Source of the DNA: Nitrospirota bacterium
GTDB lineage: Bacteria > Nitrospirota > JAOUDF01
Length of the DNA: 9,293 nt
Reading direction: 5' to 3'
Assembly (NCBI GenBank): GCA_029859385.1
Contig: JAOUDF010000100.1
Location: forward strand, 1 to 9,293
The position numbers and the translations under genes were made by a program. Numbering within the stretch: position 1 is the first letter of the stretch; each line of letters starts with the position of its first letter. The notes beneath the pieces were generated by a model. That model was given only the letters and a program-made list of their open reading frames with translations. It was not told the DNA's origin and ran no database searches. Below are positions 1 through 5,691 of the stretch, one piece after another.

Positions 1-330
1 GAGCGAGTGGGCCAGCGTGATCGATTCTACCATGTCGGCGATAAGTTCGCGGGAGGGGAGGGAGTAGTGCATCCCCCGGTGTCCCATGGCGATGCCGTCA
101 CAGATGCCCGGTATGCCGAACATGTAGGCGTAGCCGCCGCCGGAGTGGACGCCCTTCTCGATAAAGCGCTCCATGTCGCGCATGCCGGTGTGGCCGGGGA
201 TGATGTCGGCGAAGCTCGTGAATACGCCGATCATCGGGTTTTTCAGCTCGTCGCGCGTAATGCCGGTGGCAAACAGAAGTGCCCGGTGAGGGGCTCGCTC
301 AAGACCTTTTTTTATTGAATCACTACGCAA
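1..330 (-). CDS. ilvD: Dihydroxy-acid dehydratase (IlvD/Edd family), N-terminal 110 residues, truncated by window edge
   Basis: IlvD dehydrates 2,3-dihydroxy-acids to 2-keto acids in valine, leucine and isoleucine synthesis and is a cytoplasmic Fe-S enzyme. The reading frame runs off the left edge, giving 110 codons. Recognisable family blocks are SIKKGLERAPHRALL (about 5-19), IIPGHTGMRDM (43-53), and CDGIAMGHRGMHYSLPSREL (77-96), which includes the Mg-ligand Asp (D78). The start chosen is TTG at 330: it fits the family N-terminus (MRSDxIKKG) and has a GGGAG ribosome site seven bases upstream; no ATG is suitably placed. At the usual first cluster-cysteine position (PCN in many homologues) this protein has PGH, as in the Escherichia coli enzyme, and a Cys precedes D78. 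The upstream DUF465-like gene is on the same strand, 102 bp away. The sister enzyme Edd (6-phosphogluconate dehydratase) is the alternative, but the N-terminal motifs fit IlvD much better. Confidence 0.93.
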   Translation of the reverse strand, partial: MRSDSIKKGLERAPHRALLFATGITRDELKNPMIGVFTSFADIIPGHTGMRDMERFIEKGVHSGGGYAYMFGIPGICDGIAMGHRGMHYSLPSRELIADMVESITLAHSL

Positions 331-356
331 GATATTTCTCCCTTGTGCTTTGTGGC

Positions 357-414
357 GGTTGTCTCCGGTGGAAGGCAACCATCATAAACCCGGTTATCTG
401 CATGTTCGCGGGTT
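357..414 (-). promoter_or_regulatory. Two potential hairpins in the ilvD leader
   Basis: Reading the minus strand between the DUF465-like gene and ilvD, AACCCG (414-409) can pair with CGGGTT (392-387) across a 16-base loop. Next, GGTTG (380-376) can pair with CAACC (361-357) around an inner TCC/GGA helix. Neither is followed by a T-tract, so neither is a clear intrinsic terminator. They could form a leader structure upstream of the ilvD ribosome site (GGGAG near 341-337). No leader peptide rich in Val, Leu or Ile codons was found, so classical attenuation is not supported. The function is unknown. Confidence 0.3.
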
Positions 415-432
415 GCTAAAGATTTCGGTGGA

Positions 433-729
433 TTATTGAGACGCCGATGGGTTTCTGCGCTTGTAGCTCCGCAGAATCTGGCTCATCCGCTCCTTCTTGA
501 TGTCCCGCAGCTTCAAGACCACTTTTTTCTGCGTCTCCTGCTGGGGTGTCAGTGAAGGTGTGCGGCTCAGGGTCAAAAATTCATTGTCCAGTTTTGCATA
601 CTCCCTGCCAAGCCGCTGGAATTCGATATTCTCACGCATAAGCCATCGCGCCAGTTCTTTTTCCTGGGCTTCTTTCACCAGTTCTTCGGGGCAGAGCTCT
701 ATGTCAAGGTCGGGCTTGGTCTGTTCCAT
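433..729 (-). CDS. Small DUF465/YdcH-like helical protein, function unknown
   Basis: This is a 98-residue, highly charged protein without signal peptide or membrane segment. Residues about 33-87 resemble the DUF465 (YdcH) pattern: a helix with an E/Q-rich heptad (ENIEFQRLGREYAKLDNEF), a turn ending in SRTPSLTPQQE, then a second Lys/Arg-rich helix (KKVVLKLRDIKKERMSQIL). That suggests a two-helix coiled hairpin. Residues 1-32 are an acidic extension not typical of the family, and the C-terminus is basic (SYKRRN). The start is the first ATG after an in-frame stop; no good Shine-Dalgarno site precedes it, and a 9-bp direct repeat abuts the start codon. It lies between rimI (100 bp upstream) and ilvD (102 bp downstream), with no overlap to either. 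No molecular function is established for this family. The family assignment is moderate; that the gene is real is well supported by its coding-like composition and position. Confidence 0.72.
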   Translation of the reverse strand: MEQTKPDLDIELCPEELVKEAQEKELARWLMRENIEFQRLGREYAKLDNEFLTLSRTPSLTPQQETQKKVVLKLRDIKKERMSQILRSYKRRNPSASQ

Positions 730-759
730 GACGCTAAATTAACACAGGAAGACGCTAAA
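730..759 (-). repeat. 9-bp direct repeat, 21-bp period, abutting the DUF465-like start codon
   Basis: On the minus strand TTTAGCGTC occurs at 759-751 and again at 738-730, separated by 12 bp, so the copies start 21 bp apart, about two helical turns. The second copy ends directly before the ATG at 729. Paired direct repeats one or two turns apart are a common layout for response-regulator dimers, but the repeat could also be chance or part of the translation-initiation region. Nothing else in the 100-bp gap is convincing: there is a six-T stretch on the minus strand (768-763) without a GC-rich stem. Confidence 0.5.
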
Positions 760-829
760 AAACAAGCGCTTTTTGGCCCTGCATCATGTCGGCTTGTATG
801 GAGCAGTGATGAGCAAAATAGGTGGGTGG

Positions 830-1306
830 CTACCGGAGAGGATCGCCGCCGTTAATGGGTTCGAGGGTCATGCAGACGGCATCTTCGGAGGGTTTGTCGT
901 AGTAGCGCGGACGCAGTCCCGTTTCCCTGAACCCCAGTTTTCCGTAAAAATTACGGGCAGGGAGGTTTGAGGCACGCACTTCGAGAAAAATTTTTTCGGC
1001 GTTACTTTCCCGGGCTTCGTCAAGGATGGTTTTTGCCAATTCTGTTGCATGACCCATGTGCCGAAAGTCCGGGTGCACCGCGATATCCAGAATATGAACC
1101 TCTCCGGCAACGTTCCACCAGCAGGCATAGCCGGCAATGCGACTGACGCTGCCCTGCTCTTCTGTTTTGATAACTACGGTACGGCTCTGGGGAAGGGTCA
1201 TCTCCACCATGAACATCCCTCTGGTCCACGGGTTGGAGAAGGACAGCTCTTCGATGGCGACCACCTCAGGCAAGTCGGCGGGAGACATCTCTTCTATGCG
1301 GGGCAT
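830..1306 (-). CDS. rimI: [Ribosomal protein S18]-alanine N-acetyltransferase RimI (GNAT fold)
   Basis: RimI transfers acetyl from acetyl-CoA to the N-terminal alanine of ribosomal protein S18. The 158 residues span one GNAT domain: an N-terminal block DLPEVVAIEELSFSNPW (11-27), beta-strand HILDIAVHP (71-79), acetyl-CoA pyrophosphate loop RHMGHA (82-87), then FLEVRASN (107-114) and ARNFYGKLGFRETGLRPRYY (117-136). E109 and Y121 match the catalytic Glu and Tyr positions (E103, Y115) of the enterobacterial enzyme. Length fits the family (about 150). The start at 1306 overlaps the end of tsaB by 13 bp, indicating co-transcription and probable translational coupling; an internal ATG at residue 7 is a possible alternative start, preceded by a weak GAAGAG. 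The tsaB-rimI pairing is common in bacteria and strengthens both calls. Acetylation of a target other than S18 cannot be excluded from sequence. Confidence 0.93.
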   Translation of the reverse strand: MPRIEEMSPADLPEVVAIEELSFSNPWTRGMFMVEMTLPQSRTVVIKTEEQGSVSRIAGYACWWNVAGEVHILDIAVHPDFRHMGHATELAKTILDEARESNAEKIFLEVRASNLPARNFYGKLGFRETGLRPRYYDKPSEDAVCMTLEPINGGDPLR

Positions 1307-2016
1307 GAACGATCGGCAGCGGCCATCTGTTTTCGCTCGAGCTGTACCTCGGCCTCTGCTCGCCTGATATAGAGGGGTAAAAGAGATGCGGCAGTCAGGG
1401 TATTGCCTCCGGCCAGACGAGCCATGCCCAATTGCGCGACGGCTACCGCCAGAGGGAGCCCGGCTTCAGCGGGTATGAGGGAGATGGCAGCATTCTGTCG
1501 ATGAGAATTGAGAAGGTCGTGAATCTGCGAAGCGGCATCGCCGATGAGGAATGCCGGGCCTTTGACAATGGAGTCCATTGCTTCGGGGGCGAACAGTCCA
1601 TCGGGCATGAGCGGTTCGAGACGGTTATTCGAGTGGGAATAACAGCCGGCAAAGACTTCTCCGCGCCCCGCGTTGATGACCGCGTATAGGGGATGTTCCC
1701 GGGGGCCGGCTGACCAGGCCAGCGCCTCCAGGGTCGATATCCCGACTGCCCTGACAGAGGCAGCGAGAGCAAGGCCTTTTGCTGCGGCAAGACCAACCTT
1801 GATGCCCGTGAAGGAGCCGGGGCCCGCGGTAACGGCGATCCCGTCCAGTGTCCCAACGGTCAAGCCGGCATCCCGGAGAATCCGGTCAATTGCAGGCATC
1901 AGGGACTCGGAAAGTCCTCGCCCTTCTGAAAGCGTAATGTCCCCAAGGGTCTCCCCGTTTTCGCTTACGGCGACTCCGCAATTGCGGGTTACTGATGATA
2001 TCCCGAGTATCTTCAT
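1294..2016 (-). CDS. tsaB: tRNA threonylcarbamoyladenosine biosynthesis protein TsaB (YeaZ)
   Basis: TsaB is the scaffold partner of TsaD in making t6A at position 37 of ANN-decoding tRNAs; TsaE and TsaC act in the same pathway and are not in this window. The 240-residue protein has the ASKHA-fold signatures: MKILGISSVTRNCGVAV (1-17), the switch-like segment GLSESLMPAI (34-43, usually H-S-E), and GPGSFTGIKVG (65-75). The C-terminus ends with the family-typical PLYIRRAEAE. It starts 10 bp after the PA14 gene stop and overlaps rimI at its 3' end. No Shine-Dalgarno sequence is visible before the ATG (upstream bases TAACCAAAACACA), yet the N-terminus matches the family exactly, so the start is well placed; initiation may depend on coupling to the upstream gene. 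TsaB lacks the metal-binding site of TsaD, consistent with a non-catalytic subunit. Confidence 0.95.
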   Translation of the reverse strand: MKILGISSVTRNCGVAVSENGETLGDITLSEGRGLSESLMPAIDRILRDAGLTVGTLDGIAVTAGPGSFTGIKVGLAAAKGLALAASVRAVGISTLEALAWSAGPREHPLYAVINAGRGEVFAGCYSHSNNRLEPLMPDGLFAPEAMDSIVKGPAFLIGDAASQIHDLLNSHRQNAAISLIPAEAGLPLAVAVAQLGMARLAGGNTLTAASLLPLYIRRAEAEVQLERKQMAAADRSCPA

Positions 2017-2026
2017 TGTGTTTTGG

Positions 2027-2563
2027 TTATTGTGGTTGAAAGGTTTCAGGAAATAAGACGTCTGTGGGAACGATCTGTGCCCCGGCCCCTGTATCCCAGT
2101 AGAGTCCCATGCCGCCAGAGCCTTTCCAATTGTAGTAGGTTATTTCGATCTTGTGATAACCGGGGCTCAGGTTGGCCGTGCCCGAACTCCACGACGGTTC
2201 CTGTCGTCCCCGGTTGTTTTCCACGATGTTCTGGTCGTCTATGTAGACCTTGCTGCCATCGTCGGAGAAGGTGGAGAAGGTGATGGAACCGCCGCTGCTG
2301 ATATTGATCCACCCGGTCCAGTAGACGCTGAAATGTTCCTGCCACCCGAATGGCCGCCAGTTCCAGGTGTTGGTGGCGAAGTTGATTGTCTTGTCAACAA
2401 CCACCTGGTCGGGTGGTCCGACCACAACCGGCCCGCTCTTCTTTGCCCGCTGATAATAGTAACCAGTTAGCCCCTCGGCGATGGCGCAGTGAGCTGTCGC
2501 AATCATGAAAAAGCATGAAAAAACAATGAATAATCGGGCTATATATGGGGGTGGCAACCTCAT
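2027..2563 (-). CDS. Exported PA14-domain protein, probable carbohydrate-binding
   Basis: With the ATG at 2563 this is 178 residues. Residues 1-29 form a signal peptide: R2 and R10, a hydrophobic core LFIVFSCFFMIATA, and an A-I-A site before E30. Residues 30-170 are one PA14 beta-barrel: GLTGYYYQ (31-38), NWRPFGWQEHFSVYWTGWI (68-86), and FSDDGSKVYIDDQNIVEN (99-116), where D101-D102 is the paired-Asp Ca/glycan site of PA14 lectins, then SPGYHKIEITYYN. PA14 domains usually bind sugars as part of adhesins or glycosidases; here the domain stands alone. The strong AGGAGG site is only two bases from the ATG but eight bases from an in-frame TTG at 2557, so that TTG (176 residues) may be the real start; upstream GTG at 2632 lies in a hairpin and is unlikely. 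The protein is predicted periplasmic or secreted, with no anchor. tsaB follows after 10 bp. Confidence 0.82.
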   Translation of the reverse strand: MRLPPPYIARLFIVFSCFFMIATAHCAIAEGLTGYYYQRAKKSGPVVVGPPDQVVVDKTINFATNTWNWRPFGWQEHFSVYWTGWINISSGGSITFSTFSDDGSKVYIDDQNIVENNRGRQEPSWSSGTANLSPGYHKIEITYYNWKGSGGMGLYWDTGAGAQIVPTDVLFPETFQPQ

Positions 2564-2576
2564 GACCTCCTGCCAA

Positions 2577-2596
2577 AAACACGACATGTTGTGTTT
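2577..2596. promoter_or_regulatory. Near-perfect 20-bp palindrome, candidate operator upstream of the PA14 gene
   Basis: On the minus strand the sequence AAACACaACATGTcGTGTTT reads the same on both strands except for one base pair (lower case), so nine of ten half-site positions are symmetric. It ends a few bases before the AGGAGG site of the PA14 gene, in a non-coding stretch. With no unpaired loop it would be poor as an RNA hairpin, which favours a DNA site for a dimeric regulator. No promoter can be called with confidence beside it: AT-rich hexamers such as TAATAT (around 2609-2614) could be a -10 but lack a good -35. Confidence 0.5.
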
Positions 2597-2624
2597 ATCG
2601 GCAGAAGATATTAGAATATTATTA

Positions 2625-2653
2625 ACGCGCACTATTCACTAAATAGCGCGCAT
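2625..2653 (-). terminator. 12-bp hairpin after the cytochrome gene; terminator-like but without a T-tract
   Basis: Starting nine bases after the cytochrome stop codon, minus-strand ATGCGCGCTATT (2653-2642) can pair with AATAGTGCGCGT (2636-2625) around a five-base loop, giving 12 pairs of which two are G-T wobbles. The following bases are TAATAATATT rather than a run of T, so it is a weak intrinsic terminator at best; it may instead protect the 3' end of the upstream message or mark the boundary of the next unit. The cytochrome gene itself ends in tandem stops (TGA TAG). Confidence 0.45.
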
Positions 2654-2661
2654 CCTGGCTA

Positions 2662-2949
2662 TCACCTCCGGATATAGAGATAGTCCCCCAGTTCTTTCTT
2701 CTCCACTTCGTCCATACGGGCACCATATGACTGGCACCGGTTCAGCCGGGCCGTCCATTCGTCTCGCGTTTTGCGCGCCATGTCTATCCTGGACCGGTCA
2801 TGACAGAGAGTGCATCTCTCGTTGATCAGGGTTACGGGGTCGGTAAGGGTCGGGTCCCGCAGAGGGTTGGTATCGGGCGTGCCGAATTCTATTTCAGCGC
2901 AGCCGGCAAAGAGTAGAGAGAGGGCCAGGAGAGAAACAATTCGCTTCAT
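2662..2949 (-). CDS. Monoheme c-type cytochrome lipoprotein
   Basis: This small protein (95 residues) has a lipoprotein signal, MKRIVSLLALSLLFAGC, with the lipidated Cys at 17; Phe at the -3 position makes the lipobox slightly relaxed. After a Pro/Asp/Thr-rich linker (24-38) comes a single heme c attachment site RCTLCH (C46, C49, H50), then a DEWTARL helix with W65. M79 is the best-placed candidate for the distal heme ligand. The pattern resembles small CxxCH domains such as the heme-binding part of quinohemoprotein amine dehydrogenase, but the protein is too short for a confident family name. It should be anchored on the periplasmic side of a membrane and carry one electron. Its start overlaps the stop of the flavoprotein gene (ATGA), with a GGAGGTGGT site before it, so the two are translationally coupled. 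Its redox partner is not shown by the sequence. Confidence 0.85.
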   Translation of the reverse strand: MKRIVSLLALSLLFAGCAEIEFGTPDTNPLRDPTLTDPVTLINERCTLCHDRSRIDMARKTRDEWTARLNRCQSYGARMDEVEKKELGDYLYIRR

Positions 2950-3545
2950 ACCACCTCCGTAGGTAAGGTCAACTGTTCTCGGGTCAATGCCATTCCGGCG
3001 AGACGAAGAGATTCTATTATTTCAGGATGATGCTCTATTTCTCCCTGATGGTCAATACCCGGAAACACAAACTCCTGTTTGTAGATGACGTCGAGGGTCG
3101 AGAAGAAAGCCTTGAGTATCGTCCGGGAAGGGCTGAATATAAAGTCGTTACTGGTTCCCCCAGTAGAGATAAATACCCCCCATCGGGGCCCGGCGATATC
3201 GGCGACCGGTTTTTTCAGGAGGTGTTTTTCCGCCCAGTTGGCCTGGCAGCGGTCGATCATCGCCTTGGTCTGGGCGGTTATGCCCATAAAGTAGATCGGC
3301 GAGGCGATGATGATCTGGCTCGCTGTTCGGAAACGCTCATAAAGGTCATAGACGTCATCCTTATGGACGCAGCGGCCGGTTTTGTCGCAGCCACCACACC
3401 CCTGGCAGGGCACGTAGTCAAGTTTGTTGAGGACCACTTTTTCCGTCTTCGCCCCCGCCTCACGCGCTCCCGCCAGGTAGGCATCGAGAAGGATGTCGGT
3501 ATTTCCCTTCAGCCTGGGGCTCCCCAGTATGCCGATGACATGCAT
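2946..3545 (-). CDS. Iron-sulfur flavoprotein of the NADPH-dependent FMN reductase family
   Basis: A 199-residue cytoplasmic flavodoxin-fold protein. The N-terminal FMN phosphate loop is GSPRLKGNTD (8-17). Next comes a compact cysteine cluster C47-x2-C50-x2-C53-x5-C59, the hallmark of the iron-sulfur flavoprotein (ISF) type that holds a [4Fe-4S] cluster beside FMN. SPIYFMGITAQTKAMIDR (82-99) and the STGG turn are further family motifs. Length is close to the archaeal ISF (about 190). In Methanosarcina, ISF accepts electrons from ferredoxin reduced by CO dehydrogenase, which makes its position directly after cooS noteworthy. GAGGT stands five bases before the ATG. Its 5' gap to the cooS terminator T-tract is only 17 bp, leaving no room for a promoter there, so it is probably reached by read-through or by a promoter inside cooS. 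ATGA overlap couples it to the cytochrome gene. The electron donor and acceptor are unknown. Confidence 0.88.
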   Translation of the reverse strand: MHVIGILGSPRLKGNTDILLDAYLAGAREAGAKTEKVVLNKLDYVPCQGCGGCDKTGRCVHKDDVYDLYERFRTASQIIIASPIYFMGITAQTKAMIDRCQANWAEKHLLKKPVADIAGPRWGVFISTGGTSNDFIFSPSRTILKAFFSTLDVIYKQEFVFPGIDHQGEIEHHPEIIESLRLAGMALTREQLTLPTEVV

Positions 3546-3562
3546 ATATACCTCATGAAACT

Positions 3563-3604
3563 AAAAACCCCCGGTCGAAATCGTGGTCGCGATTTCGCCG
3601 GGGG
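3563..3604 (-). terminator. Intrinsic terminator of cooS
   Basis: Twenty-three bases beyond the cooS stop, minus-strand CCCCCGGCGAAATCG (3604-3590) pairs with CGATTTCG-A-CCGGGGG (3583-3568) with a single bulged base and a six-base loop, followed at once by TTTTTAGTTT (from 3567). This is a strong, classical Rho-independent terminator. Because the flavoprotein gene starts just downstream, it probably also sets how much transcription passes into the flavoprotein-cytochrome pair. Confidence 0.9.
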
Positions 3605-3627
3605 CGGTGTAGTGAAAGGACCTCTTT

Positions 3628-5640
3628 TTAGAACAGCTTGTGAGGCATCTGGCTGCCGCCCTGTCCGGCTTCCAGCGCCCGGCGTGCAGCCATGTCGAGG
3701 AGTACCTTCTCCTTGTGGAACTTGCCGCGCTCGTATTCCTTGATCTTGAGCGCTTTCCTCTTGGCCTTGATATGCTCGACGGCCTTCTCGTACATCTGCT
3801 CCTTGTCGACGATGAAGTGAAGCTTCCCGCCGACTTCCTCTTCCCAGAAGTTGTCGATAAGGCCGGTAACGATCTTGCTGTCGCCCACCGGCGAATCGAC
3901 GCCGCAGATGACATAGGCACCGGATGCCACGAAGTAGCAGGCGATGCAGACAGCCTTCTCTGACATCCACTCGGGCGCCATACCCACGACGGGAAGGTCG
4001 CTGATGTCGTCTCCCAGTCCACCCTCTTCAACCATGGCGGTCATGACGGTAAGGATACGGGAGTTGTCCACGCAGGAACCCATGTGAAGCACTGGCGGAA
4101 TACCGACTGCCTCGCAGACTTCTCTCAGGCCGGGTCCGGCATACTCGATGGCCTCGGGGGTCAGCAGGCCGTATTTTGCGCTGGCGATGGCGCCGCAACC
4201 GGTCTGTACGACCAGGATGTCGTTCTCGATGAACTTCTTCACCAGATAGTTGTGGGCTTCATCCTCGGGCACCCTGGGGTTCGTGCAGCCGATGATGCCG
4301 ACTACTCCCATGATGCGGCCGTCCATGATGGCGTCATTGAGGGGCCTGAACGACTTGCGAAACCTGCCGCCCTGCATGTACTCGACATACTCGTGAGAGA
4401 AGCCCGCGACCATGTTGCCCATGTCGTTCTTCGTCGGCATCTTGATCCGCTTGCGGTTGGGGTAGTTGTCGATGGCCGTCTTTACGACCTGCTTGGCAAC
4501 ATCCCATGCATGGTGCTCGTCGAACTGTAGGTGCATTGCGCCGGCTACCCTCGCCTTTGAAGATGTGGTGATCAGCTTTGTGTGAAGCTTCTCGGACAAC
4601 CCCTGGAGGGCCTCCATGATGCACTGTACGTCGACCACCATGGCGTCGACGGTACCGGTGAGGATCGCCAGTTCCTGCTCGAGGAAGCTGCCGGCGGAGG
4701 GGACGCCCCTTCTCATGAGGATTTCATTGGCCGTACAGCAGAGGCCGGCGATATTGATCCCCTTGGCACCCTTGCTCTTGGCATACTCGATCAGTTCGGG
4801 GTCCAGACAGGCATCAACTATCATGTTCGAGAGGGTAGGCTCATGCCCGTGGACGACGACGTTTACCTCGTCTTCCCTGAGAACACCCAGGTTGGAACGG
4901 GAGTGGATCGGCTTCGGGGTCCCGAAAAGGATATCGGTGAAATCGGTGGCCAGCATGGCGCCGCCCCACCCGTCAACGAGGGAGACCTTCAGGGCGTTCA
5001 TGAGGAGCGACTTGGGGTCCTGGTCGGTGCCGATGGTGGTCCTGTGCAGCGTCTCGACGATTTCGCGGTCGATACCGCGAGGGGCGATCCCCTTCTTGCG
5101 CCAGATCTCCTGACGCTTCTTCGGGGCGCGGCTCAGGTAGGTAAGCTCGCCGGTCTGGCGGCCCCAGTTGGCCAGCGCCTCGAGGGCACATTCTTCGGCG
5201 ACCTGCTCCTTGGTCTTTCCGACGGTGTCGATATTCATGTAGCCGGCGACTCTCATGAGCTTGTCGAGGTCTTTGAGCTCATAGCCGGGGGCTTCGCCTT
5301 TTGCAACGGCCAGCACCGTCATTACGACATCGCGACCATGGTCGGAGTGTGCGGATGCGCCTGCCGTGGATGCCCTCGTAACGTTTCTTGCCGAAATGGT
5401 CTGCGGGGTAGCTCCGCAGATACCGGTCATGGTGTCGTAGCTCTTGCCCACCATACGGCACGGTCCCATGTAGCACACGTAGCAGCAGCTGCCCGCGCGG
5501 CCGATGGGGCACGGCTTCATGGCTTCCGCTCTGGAGAAAGCCGTTGTATGGCCTTCTTCTTTAGCGACAGCCAGCAACTCGATGGTTGCAGGGTCTATGG
5601 AAACTGCCCGTTCCTGATTGTTCTTTTCTGCTTCAGCCAT
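3628..5640 (-). CDS. cooS: Anaerobic Ni-Fe carbon monoxide dehydrogenase, catalytic subunit CooS
   Basis: CooS is a homodimeric cytoplasmic enzyme interconverting CO and CO2 with low-potential electrons. The 670 residues carry every cluster ligand. D-cluster: C44 and C52. B-cluster: C53, C56, C61, C75. Ni-Fe C-cluster: H266 (in HGHEP), C302, C340, C452 (GCTNP), C482 (TGCGA) and C523 (HMGSC). The catalytic Lys is K562 in SEKA. Of the four tunnel histidines of Carboxydothermus CODH-II (H93, H96, H99, H102), only two are kept (H98, H101); the next two positions are D104 and M107. The D-cluster spacing C-x7-C equals that of CODH-II. GGAG stands seven bases before the ATG. The gene is alone: no cooC, cooF, hydrogenase or acetyl-CoA synthase lies within the window. 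It has its own promoters and terminator. A hybrid-cluster protein is excluded by the intact C-cluster set. Confidence 0.97.
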   Translation of the reverse strand: MAEAEKNNQERAVSIDPATIELLAVAKEEGHTTAFSRAEAMKPCPIGRAGSCCYVCYMGPCRMVGKSYDTMTGICGATPQTISARNVTRASTAGASAHSDHGRDVVMTVLAVAKGEAPGYELKDLDKLMRVAGYMNIDTVGKTKEQVAEECALEALANWGRQTGELTYLSRAPKKRQEIWRKKGIAPRGIDREIVETLHRTTIGTDQDPKSLLMNALKVSLVDGWGGAMLATDFTDILFGTPKPIHSRSNLGVLREDEVNVVVHGHEPTLSNMIVDACLDPELIEYAKSKGAKGINIAGLCCTANEILMRRGVPSAGSFLEQELAILTGTVDAMVVDVQCIMEALQGLSEKLHTKLITTSSKARVAGAMHLQFDEHHAWDVAKQVVKTAIDNYPNRKRIKMPTKNDMGNMVAGFSHEYVEYMQGGRFRKSFRPLNDAIMDGRIMGVVGIIGCTNPRVPEDEAHNYLVKKFIENDILVVQTGCGAIASAKYGLLTPEAIEYAGPGLREVCEAVGIPPVLHMGSCVDNSRILTVMTAMVEEGGLGDDISDLPVVGMAPEWMSEKAVCIACYFVASGAYVICGVDSPVGDSKIVTGLIDNFWEEEVGGKLHFIVDKEQMYEKAVEHIKAKRKALKIKEYERGKFHKEKVLLDMAARRALEAGQGGSQMPHKLF

Positions 5641-5661
5641 AGATATCTCCTTTTTTATGGT

Positions 5662-5683
5662 CGCGTTACGCAGACTGAACGCG
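5662..5683. promoter_or_regulatory. Dyad CGCGTT-N10-AACGCG in the cooS leader
   Basis: A perfect 6-bp inverted repeat with a 10-bp spacer lies just downstream of the predicted start point of the proximal cooS promoter, and ends 10 bp before the ribosome-site region. Its position suits a repressor operator (roughly +2 to +24) or a leader hairpin close to the Shine-Dalgarno site. No known consensus is matched. Confidence 0.35.
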
Positions 5684-5691
5684 GAACCCCA

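Noticed and set aside
331..432. Branched-chain amino-acid attenuator leader peptide before ilvD
   Set aside because: No short frame rich in Leu, Val or Ile codons and no terminator T-tract are present.
752..776. Terminator between rimI and the DUF465-like gene
   Set aside because: There is a six-T run on the minus strand, but the preceding AAAAAGCGCTT is not a GC-rich stem with a loop.
2504..2523. Tandem 10-base repeat (catgaaaaag, catgaaaaaa)
   Set aside because: It lies inside the PA14 signal-peptide coding region and reflects Phe/Met codons in the hydrophobic core; only two copies, period not a multiple of three.
3027..3743. 238-codon plus-strand frame spanning the flavoprotein gene, the terminator and the cooS end
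   Set aside because: It crosses a strong terminator hairpin and two recognised genes; no family resemblance, no ribosome site.
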